From assembly GCA_910583795.1 (NCBI GenBank), contig CAJTZQ010000060.1, positions 1-22,906 of the forward strand: a stretch of DNA of 22,906 nucleotides, in the 5' to 3' direction. The position numbers and the translations under genes were made by a program. The notes beneath the pieces are model-generated. The model was given only the letters and a program-made list of their open reading frames with translations. It did not search any database and had not been told where the DNA came from. Within the stretch, counting starts at the first letter, position 1; each line of letters begins with the position of its first letter. The DNA comes from an uncultured Muribaculaceae bacterium. Its GTDB lineage: Bacteria > Bacteroidota > Bacteroidia > Bacteroidales > Muribaculaceae. Of the stretch, positions 13,193-19,559 are shown piece by piece.

Positions 13193-16117
13193 TTATTTAT
13201 TTTGCTGCTTTTCTCTCTTAGGGCGGAAATCGAATTTGTATTCCACCGTCAGCGATACATATCTCGGGAGAGTCTGATACCTTGTTTCGGTACGTCCCTG
13301 TGCGTTGATACTATAGGAAATTCCCTTGGTCTGCGCAAGAATATCATTCGCCTTGAGTCTGAACAACAAAGCGCCTTTGAGCATCGAATAGCTTGCCCAT
13401 GCATTCCAAAGAAGAACATTATCGTTCATTTCACTCTGGGAATATCCCCTGCGTGAATTCATAGTTATGTCTGTGCCGAAGCTGAAACCTTTGTCAGTTC
13501 TGAAACTCCCTGTCAGCCCATAAGAAAAATCGAATGCATTGAAAGAGTCAAACATCTCCGCCGCCGACCTTGTATGTCTATAGTAGAAATATCCGTTTGG
13601 ACCGACCGTAATCTTGTCAGTCTGATAAATGAAATCCAAGCTTTCGCTCACTCCGGTGTTTCGTACTTTCTGTTTCACAGGGTCTGTGTTCTCCCCGATC
13701 ATGTTAGCATAAACGGAATGATTAAAAGTCGCGGAGTTATGTATCATGAATTTATTCATCACTCCGGGTAATTTCCCATAAAAAGAATACGTAAGATTCA
13801 AATTATTATTGCCCGACACATTGTAGGTCTTATACGTCCTCACTCCCGATTCCGAATCATAACGGTAGCCCCTTGTAAGATCATTCTCATTCCATCCATA
13901 TGTAAAATTAGCCATATGTGAAATCCCTTCCCGCCTGTAGTAATTCAGATACATATAATATCTGTTTTGAATGGCATTTTTTAAATCGGGATTTCCCTCC
14001 ATTATATTAAGGGGGTCGGAAGTGTCTTTCATATCCACCATATCCACAAGAGATGCAAGGTTGGGAGTCCTGTCGTAGCCGGTCATTATATGAAATTTGT
14101 AATCATTAGTCATCCACATGAGATAAGTATCCATGATTCTGAGTGTCACATCATTCTTCTTGGGAGAAACATCGATATTGCCTCGATGGTAATCAAGATG
14201 ACGGTTATAGAAACTTATTTCAGGAGAAACCTTTATAGAGAGCCTGCAGTTGTCTGACAGATATTCCTGCGTATAAAACGGTCTGATCTGATGATAATTC
14301 TGAATAAGGCGGCTTGTATAACTGTTGCCTGGATCAAACACCGGTTCCATCCCATCGAAGTCGAACGAAATGTCACCGGTCTGCACCCTCGCTTCAAGAA
14401 GATAAAGTTCCGAACGCTTCCTTTCATCCTCATGATTGAAATTATAGAGGAATCCTGTTGTGCCGTTCTTTATATTAAAATAATACTTGGTTCCGACATT
14501 AAGATTGAAATTTTTATTAGGAACCTCATCATACAATTGTTTCTGAAGATTCTTCATCGACGGATCGTCGCCATAGACGATATCCCTGAAGTTGTCGCGG
14601 TCACTTCTATAATCTTTAAAGTCTGCCGATACCCATATAGACGACAGATCGCTCGATTTCTTTATCTTATAGAAGAATTCAGAAAACAACTTTGCATTTA
14701 CGCCATGATTCAATCCGAAGCTACTGCTAATGTTTCGGTTTACAAGAGAATTGATATCCTTGTCATTATTCGAGCCGAACAATCCGGAAATAATCTCCGG
14801 AGTAATTCCGTCTATTTCATTCCTGAACGATGCATTGGTGTTTTCTGACTCATTCTTGTCGTGATTATAAAGGAAAGAGGGATTGATGTCAAGTTCCCAC
14901 ATATCCTTTTTAATTCTCAGTTTGTGACTCGTGGATACACCGAGATTTTTACGCAACGGACGACTGAACGAATAGTCATAAATATTTCCGGCAGGAAGAA
15001 ATGTTGTCACATAGTTATCCCTGTAGTTGGTGTTTTTATTAAATGAGAAATCTGCGTTTCCGCTCAATTCCCATGTATGAAGAGGGTTATCGGCAAAATA
15101 ATCCACACCCCCCCGATACGTATCGGTAAGTCCACCTTGCTGTGCACCCTGATATAATTGGAAACCTTTTCCGTCGTTAGGTTTGTCTGAGTCGTTTAGA
15201 TTGTTGACGTTTCCATACACAGCTACTCTTGAATTATTGGTGTAATGCATTCCGAAAACTTTTCCGAGATATCTTGAGCTTGTGCCTCCGGTGCCGATGA
15301 GATTAAGAAGGTTTCCAGCCATATAATCTTTCTTGATCTTTACATCCATCACATATTGGGTGTCGTCGATAAGATTCTTGCCCATCATCTCGCTAAGATT
15401 TCCACCCTTTTCATAGACTTGTATGTCTTTCACAAGATATGCCCCGAGATTGTCGAGCATCACCTCGTTGTTTCCATTAAAAAAGTCTTTACCGTTTAAT
15501 AACAGAGACTCCACATATCTTCCGTTGACATAGATCGCTCCGCCATCTTTAATTTCCACCCCGGGCAATTGTTTTACGAGAGCATCGAGCATCGACCCTT
15601 CAGTAAGCTGAAAGGCATCTGCGTTATATACTATTGTGTCTCCCTTATTATAGAATTTAACCTTACTTGCCTTCACCACCACTTCTCCCAGATCCCTGGC
15701 TTTCGCTTCAGGCCTAATATATATATTCGGCACCTCATACTCCGATTGGCGGGAACCGAGATTTTTAAGAGGCAATGGCTTATACACCGTCTCGTACCCA
15801 TCAAGCGACACCTTGATTATATAGTCACCTTCCACTTTAGGAATAGAGATTCGATAAGTGTTATTTACCCCTTCAACCACTCTGTCTGCCATACTGTCAA
15901 GATAATAACCGACGCCTTCCAAATGCTGCGAGGCTATAGATGTGCTGTCTGACGTGAGGATTTCTACAGTGACGTCTGATTGTTTTTTTGATGTAACTCC
16001 GTTATAGATGCCTCCGGTAACAGTGATCTTTGACTGGGCATCAATTTGCGGTGTAATTAAAAAGGCAACAATCGGAATAAAAAGAAACATCAGTTGCCTT
16101 AATCGAATCGTTTTCAT
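13193..16117 (-). CDS. TonB-receptor-like outer-membrane beta-barrel protein
   Basis: This is a 974-residue outer-membrane protein. A signal peptide (about 1-27, ..FLITPQIDA/Q) is followed by a carboxypeptidase-regulatory-like Ig domain (about 30-130) and a plug-like domain with KGDTIVYNADAF, LVKQLPGVEIKDG and VNGRYVESLLLNGKDFF (about 155-215). The rest is a large barrel with many aromatic-ended strands, closing with LTVEYKFDF and a short charged tail. It belongs with the outer-membrane beta-barrel (OMP_b-brl_3-type) group rather than classical SusC; no partner SusD is encoded nearby and no clear TonB box is seen. It is the divergent neighbour of the BlaI/M56 operon and a paralogue of the barrel at 19560-22178, which suggests shared control. 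Cargo unknown. Confidence 0.85.
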   Translation of the reverse strand: MKTIRLRQLMFLFIPIVAFLITPQIDAQSKITVTGGIYNGVTSKKQSDVTVEILTSDSTSIASQHLEGVGYYLDSMADRVVEGVNNTYRISIPKVEGDYIIKVSLDGYETVYKPLPLKNLGSRQSEYEVPNIYIRPEAKARDLGEVVVKASKVKFYNKGDTIVYNADAFQLTEGSMLDALVKQLPGVEIKDGGAIYVNGRYVESLLLNGKDFFNGNNEVMLDNLGAYLVKDIQVYEKGGNLSEMMGKNLIDDTQYVMDVKIKKDYMAGNLLNLIGTGGTSSRYLGKVFGMHYTNNSRVAVYGNVNNLNDSDKPNDGKGFQLYQGAQQGGLTDTYRGGVDYFADNPLHTWELSGNADFSFNKNTNYRDNYVTTFLPAGNIYDYSFSRPLRKNLGVSTSHKLRIKKDMWELDINPSFLYNHDKNESENTNASFRNEIDGITPEIISGLFGSNNDKDINSLVNRNISSSFGLNHGVNAKLFSEFFYKIKKSSDLSSIWVSADFKDYRSDRDNFRDIVYGDDPSMKNLQKQLYDEVPNKNFNLNVGTKYYFNIKNGTTGFLYNFNHEDERKRSELYLLEARVQTGDISFDFDGMEPVFDPGNSYTSRLIQNYHQIRPFYTQEYLSDNCRLSIKVSPEISFYNRHLDYHRGNIDVSPKKNDVTLRIMDTYLMWMTNDYKFHIMTGYDRTPNLASLVDMVDMKDTSDPLNIMEGNPDLKNAIQNRYYMYLNYYRREGISHMANFTYGWNENDLTRGYRYDSESGVRTYKTYNVSGNNNLNLTYSFYGKLPGVMNKFMIHNSATFNHSVYANMIGENTDPVKQKVRNTGVSESLDFIYQTDKITVGPNGYFYYRHTRSAAEMFDSFNAFDFSYGLTGSFRTDKGFSFGTDITMNSRRGYSQSEMNDNVLLWNAWASYSMLKGALLFRLKANDILAQTKGISYSINAQGRTETRYQTLPRYVSLTVEYKFDFRPKREKQQNK

Positions 16118-16192
16118 AAATTGAAGTTGTTTAAAAAAATTTTTTCAAGATTTCGTCAGATTTTCGAGACGATTTTAAAACTTGAAGAGGGA

Positions 16193-16208
16193 GTTTAGCG
16201 GGCTAAAC
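16193..16208. promoter_or_regulatory. Small palindrome upstream of the barrel gene
   Basis: Perfect 7-bp arms GTTTAGC and GCTAAAC separated by GG, 76-91 bases upstream of ATG 16117. It could be an operator or a leader hairpin; no regulator can be assigned. Confidence 0.35.
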
Positions 16209-16378
16209 GACCGATGAAAGGTTCAAAAGCGTCTGAAAAGATGGCGGAAGATTGGGAAAGAGGTCTTTTTTAAGGTAAAAAGCCACAATAAATTCATTCT
16301 CCGTAAAAAGTTTTAACAACTTCATTTGGTTAAATGTAATGAAATTGTTTGAATTTACGTTTAAATGACAATTTACTG

Positions 16379-16386
16379 CAAAATTA
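16379..16386 (-). promoter_or_regulatory. Candidate -7 element for the 974-residue barrel gene
   Basis: The minus strand reads TAATTTTG, an exact TAnnTTTG match, but no TTTG is found 19-21 bases upstream, so the promoter is uncertain. It would give a long leader of about 255 bases. Confidence 0.35.
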
Positions 16387-16492
16387 GTTACAATAATCTT
16401 ATAAAAAAAGTTATTCTTATAATTTTCACTCAACTCCTCTACTATTTAAAGTCGAGTTTATTTAACGCATGCTCACTTAAAAATTACAACAT

Positions 16493-16512
16493 ACCTTTCG
16501 AAATCGAAAGTT
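16493..16512. promoter_or_regulatory. CTTTCG/CGAAAG palindrome in the divergent region
   Basis: Arms ACCTTTCG and CGAAAGTT (one mismatch) around AAAT, followed by GAATC. It resembles the perfect palindrome at 6113-6136 in both core and right flank (CGAAAGTTGAAT is shared), so the two may be sites of the same regulator. Confidence 0.4.
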
Positions 16513-16539
16513 GAATCAATTAACATTTTTTAAGCCTAC

Positions 16540-16559
16540 TCAACTAAGATTGTAGTTGA
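16540..16559. promoter_or_regulatory. Putative BlaI operator O1
   Basis: A perfect dyad TCAACTA-N6-TAGTTGA directly upstream of the -33 element of the blaI promoter. BlaI/MecI repressors bind symmetric dyads near their own promoters as dimers, and the same half-sites and spacing recur at 16601-16620. Confidence 0.6.
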
Positions 16560-16564
16560 ATTTG

Positions 16565-16595
16565 TTTGCAGATTAAAATAATTAGAGTAATTTTG
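16565..16595 (+). promoter_or_regulatory. Promoter of the blaI-M56 operon
   Basis: TTTG (16565-16568, with another TTTG just before it), a 19-base spacer and TAATTTTG (16588-16595) match the Bacteroidetes consensus exactly. Transcription would begin near 16602, inside operator O2, leaving a leader of about 180 bases. Confidence 0.7.
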
Positions 16596-16600
16596 CATCG

Positions 16601-16620
16601 TCAACTAAACGAATAGTTCA
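16601..16620. promoter_or_regulatory. Putative BlaI operator O2
   Basis: TCAACTA-N6-TAGTTCA, the same dyad as O1 with one mismatch, placed over the expected transcription start. A weaker overlapping third element (TCAACTA-N6-TAG) starts at 16618. A repressor bound here would block initiation. Confidence 0.6.
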
Positions 16621-16747
16621 ACTAAAGGCTTAGGTTTACATGACTCATAGTAAAATTATGGGACTCCAGTTTACAGCTGCCGCGATCAGATGACCACTAT
16701 ACGATTAAATCAGTCTGAAAGAGGCATTAAAAACCACCATCCCTAAC

Positions 16748-16775
16748 CCCCCAACTCTAAACCCCCAACTCTAAA
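16748..16775 (+). repeat. C-rich 14-bp tandem repeat before the blaI start
   Basis: Two perfect copies of CCCCCAACTCTAAA, preceded by CCCTAAC and followed by CTCTAT and the ATG of blaI. No Shine-Dalgarno-like purine run is present, so the start codon lies in an unusually C-rich leader. Confidence 0.75.
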
Positions 16776-16781
16776 CTCTAT

Positions 16782-17159
16782 ATGACTAAAAACTTATCAG
16801 ATATCCAGCTTACAAACAAGGAAGAGGAAGTGATGCAAATATTGTGGGACAACGGTCCGCTTTTTGTAAAAGAGATTGTGGCACTTATGCCCGATCCCAA
16901 GCCTCACGTCAACACAATATCAACTTTCGTAAGGCTTCTTGAACAAAAGGGTGTGGTGACACACGAAGTTCATGGAGGCTCATTTAAATATAAAGCCTTG
17001 ATTCCACGCGAAAATGTCAGGAAGAAATCACTTGGCACACTTCTGAAAAATTATTTCAACAACAGCGGTAAAGGTCTCGTCTCGGCACTCGTGGAAGAAG
17101 AAAAGGTATCAGTCGACGAATTGAAAGAGCTTATCAAAATTATCGAATCTAAAAAATAG
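16782..17159 (+). CDS. BlaI/MecI/CopY-family transcriptional repressor
   Basis: This is a 125-residue winged-helix repressor of the BlaI/MecI family, the usual length. The N-terminal winged helix (about 8-80) shows LTNKEEEVMQILWDNGPLFV and PHVNTISTFVRLLEQKGVV (recognition helix) followed by a wing (HEVHGGSFKYKALI); the C-terminal part is the dimerisation helix bundle (LVSALVEEEKVSVDELKELI). In known systems the repressor is inactivated by proteolysis started by its M56 partner, whose gene follows after 4 bases. The proposed operators at 16540-16559 and 16601-16620 point to autoregulation. The Bacteroidetes pairs are mostly not linked to beta-lactamases, and none is encoded here, so the regulon is probably this envelope locus. 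Confidence 0.93.
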   Translation: MTKNLSDIQLTNKEEEVMQILWDNGPLFVKEIVALMPDPKPHVNTISTFVRLLEQKGVVTHEVHGGSFKYKALIPRENVRKKSLGTLLKNYFNNSGKGLVSALVEEEKVSVDELKELIKIIESKK

Positions 17160-17163
17160 CATC

Positions 17164-18630
17164 ATGGGTGATTTTTCAATCTACATAATAAAGGTGGCGG
17201 TTATGCTTTCCATTCTGTTTTCGGTCTACAAACTGACGGCAGGACGATTGAAATGCGCATCCTTGCAAAGAGCAATTCTGTTTGCCATATATCCGATAAG
17301 TCTTCTCATTCCATTCCTCAAGCAAGAGTGGTTTATGACCTCGGCCGATAAGACTGTTCAAAACTTTGATTGGGCAACACTTGCAACGCTTACCAATAAC
17401 GCAGCTGCACAGTCGACCGGATCAAATCCTATCGTAGATGCAATTGTCTTGTTGATGATCGGAGGTTCTATAATCGGTGGCATACTCTTTCTCATTGGCA
17501 TAATCAGAATAGCAAAGTGCCGGTTCTCAGGTAAGAGCCGCATGATAGGTGATATGCATGTAATCGTAGTGTCGGAACCCACAATATCGCCATTCAGTTT
17601 CGGAGGACGTATCTATCTTTCAGAGACTGACTACAAAGCTCATAATGAAATGATAATCGCCCATGAATCAAGCCATATCCGCCACCGCCACTACCTTGAC
17701 CTCCTCTTTGGAAGGTGTATTGCAATTATACAATGGTGGAATCCTCTCGCATGGCTTATGCTCAGAGAGATACACGATGTCCATGAGTTCCAGGCAGACA
17801 ATGATGTTATTTCCCAAGGGCACGACATGCACGATTATCAATACCTGCTTCTTAGAGAAGCTGTGGGACCGAAATTTCAATACATGACAGACAGCTTTAA
17901 CCATAGCAGTCTGAAGGCTCGACTTTCCATGATAAATCGAAAAGGGACAAAAAACTCAACAAGATTGATCTCTTTGTTGTGTATTCCAGCAGCAATTGCA
18001 GGATCTTTAGCAATAAGTTCAGACACATTCGCTAATTTCTTTAATCCTCTTGCAAGTGCATTCGAATCAAATGAAAGACACAAGGATATCCCAGCCGAAA
18101 TCATGGATACACCTAAGTTTAATACGACATACGGAACAGAAAAGACTATCGCAGAGGAAATAGTAGATAATAATATCTACAAAGAAAACACACCCGTTGT
18201 CAGCACCGGAAATTCTGAGACAATACAACAAGCCTCAACAATCCCGACGGAAGAAGCCAAAACTGAAATTGCTGAAATTCATCCCCTGACACCGGAAGTA
18301 GTATCCAATCAAATTGAACCGGCATCAATAGTGCATCCCTTAGACATAACGATAATCGACACAGGAACAATAAAAAAGAATGTTGATAACGCTACCACAC
18401 ATTCTCAAACTCCACAAGACCCTATAGTCAGAGTAGGATCACAAGGCCCGGATGCTCCTGATTATATGATAGACGGGAAACTTGTAAGTTATGAATCGTT
18501 AAACACGCTTGACCCATCCATAATTAAGTCAATTTCCGTGTTTAAAGATGCTGACAAACACCCTAACGGACTGATAGTGGTCGAACTCCTGACATCCGAA
18601 GAAATTGCAAACAAAGAAAATTTAAAATAA
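17164..18630 (+). CDS. M56-family (BlaR1-like) membrane metallopeptidase with plug-like tail
   Basis: This is a 488-residue integral membrane peptidase. Membrane segments lie at about 6-24, 36-52, 90-116 and 268-286. The cytoplasmic Zn-peptidase has AHESSH (His167, Glu168, His171) and the downstream metal ligand region HEFQAD (Glu208), preceded by the family motif SEPTISPFSFGGRIYL. It probably cleaves, or triggers cleavage of, the BlaI repressor encoded 4 bases upstream. The periplasmic tail (about 290-488) is not a penicillin-binding sensor: a low-complexity Thr/Glu/Pro linker leads to a plug-like end (429-488: DYMIDGKLVSYESLN, LDPSIIKSISVFKDAD, GLIVVELLT) resembling the segment of SusC/TonB-receptor plugs around their VLKDA motif. 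The signal sensed is therefore more likely a receptor or envelope state than a beta-lactam (inference). Confidence 0.9.
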   Translation: MGDFSIYIIKVAVMLSILFSVYKLTAGRLKCASLQRAILFAIYPISLLIPFLKQEWFMTSADKTVQNFDWATLATLTNNAAAQSTGSNPIVDAIVLLMIGGSIIGGILFLIGIIRIAKCRFSGKSRMIGDMHVIVVSEPTISPFSFGGRIYLSETDYKAHNEMIIAHESSHIRHRHYLDLLFGRCIAIIQWWNPLAWLMLREIHDVHEFQADNDVISQGHDMHDYQYLLLREAVGPKFQYMTDSFNHSSLKARLSMINRKGTKNSTRLISLLCIPAAIAGSLAISSDTFANFFNPLASAFESNERHKDIPAEIMDTPKFNTTYGTEKTIAEEIVDNNIYKENTPVVSTGNSETIQQASTIPTEEAKTEIAEIHPLTPEVVSNQIEPASIVHPLDITIIDTGTIKKNVDNATTHSQTPQDPIVRVGSQGPDAPDYMIDGKLVSYESLNTLDPSIIKSISVFKDADKHPNGLIVVELLTSEEIANKENLK

Positions 18631-18641
18631 CTACATACATT

Positions 18642-19547
18642 ATGAAAAAAATTATTCTGGCAACCGCTTTGGCGGCTGCCCCGGCGGTTTACGCCCAAAA
18701 TCCGGCATTATATGAATGCATCTATCAATATGATGTGAATGGGAAAACCGAAAAAGGAGACATTTCCGACACATTCAATTGCATGTTGCAAATTGGAGAA
18801 GAAAACTCCAAGTTCCTTGATTACGCAGCATTCCAGCTCGACTCCGTTTCCGCTATAAAAGGTATAAGCGACGATGTGATAAAGGAGTATGAGGAACGCG
18901 ATATGAATGCTGTCCCTTATTTCGACCGACGCATGTTTAACTCAAGTGCCGACAATAAACTTACGACTATCTCTCCAATGGCTCCATTTACATATAAATA
19001 TGAAGAGAAGACACCGCTTATTGAATGGGAATTGACAGACGAAACGCAGACAGTATGCGGATATGAGTGCAAGAAAGCCCAGGGAGAATACGGCGGCAGA
19101 CTCTGGACGGCTTGGTATGCAGAAGAAATACCTGTACCGTTTGGTCCTTGGAAACTCACGGGTCTCCCCGGATTAGTGATGCAAGCCTATGATAACGACA
19201 ATATACACCGCTTTGTCGCGGTGTCATTCCGCGAAGGAAGTGGGGATGTATCCCCGGATAAGATCCCGAATCTCGTAAAGATCAATCATAAAGATTTCGA
19301 AGAACGGAAAGCTGTCTATGATAATAACCCTATGGAGAGCATAAATCCGTCAGACATTGAAAGCATATCGGTGCGCAAAGGGGATACCAACAATATTTTA
19401 GTCAACGGCACATTAATAAGAAACTCAGAAAAGGGGTCGATTCCGCTCGAAGTGGTCGAAATCAAAGAAAAAGATAGCAAGTCTGTCAACGGAGAAAAGT
19501 CGAAAGACGATATCATTGTAGTGAGAACCGATTCTAAAATAAAGTAA
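18642..19547 (+). CDS. GLPGLI-family periplasmic protein with C-terminal extension
   Basis: This is a 301-residue exported protein. The signal peptide is MKKIILATALAAAPAVYAQ (cleavage about 18/19). The family signature is TAWYAEEIPVPFGPWKLTGL followed by PGL (Gly174-Leu178), with an upstream cysteine pair in VCGYECKKA (Cys139, Cys143). Residues about 225-301 extend beyond the usual end of the family and include SINPSDIESISVRKG (233-247) and DIIVVRT, which resemble the plug-like tail of the M56 protein encoded just upstream. The gene follows the M56 gene by 11 bases and precedes the barrel gene by 12, so the four genes form one operon. GLPGLI proteins often accompany such barrels in Bacteroidetes; their biochemical role is unknown. 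Confidence 0.88.
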   Translation: MKKIILATALAAAPAVYAQNPALYECIYQYDVNGKTEKGDISDTFNCMLQIGEENSKFLDYAAFQLDSVSAIKGISDDVIKEYEERDMNAVPYFDRRMFNSSADNKLTTISPMAPFTYKYEEKTPLIEWELTDETQTVCGYECKKAQGEYGGRLWTAWYAEEIPVPFGPWKLTGLPGLVMQAYDNDNIHRFVAVSFREGSGDVSPDKIPNLVKINHKDFEERKAVYDNNPMESINPSDIESISVRKGDTNNILVNGTLIRNSEKGSIPLEVVEIKEKDSKSVNGEKSKDDIIVVRTDSKIK

Positions 19548-19559
19548 AACTATATATTC

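Larger units (their letters stand above)
16118..16781. other. Long divergent regulatory region between barrel gene and blaI
   Basis: These 664 bases hold no convincing gene. In order they contain a small palindrome near the barrel gene (16193-16208), a minus-strand -7 element (16379-16386), a CTTTCG/CGAAAG palindrome (16493-16512), two dyad operators around a perfect plus-strand promoter (16540-16620), about 115 bases of leader with nothing recognisable, and a C-rich tandem repeat ending just before the blaI start. Confidence 0.6.

Noticed and set aside
14291..14848. 185-codon plus-strand open frame antisense to the 974-residue barrel gene
   Set aside because: Shadow of the barrel gene; no domain, signal or promoter.
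16203..16433. 76-codon minus-strand open frame in the divergent region upstream of the 974-residue barrel gene
   Set aside because: Asn/Phe/Lys-rich translation typical of AT-rich spacer, no recognisable domain or signal, and the candidate -7 element lies inside it, so the frame would start before the transcript.
16782..18630. BlaI/M56 pair as a beta-lactam resistance system
   Set aside because: No beta-lactamase or penicillin-binding protein gene is present and the M56 tail lacks a penicillin-binding sensor domain with its SxxK-type motif; the context is outer-membrane barrels.
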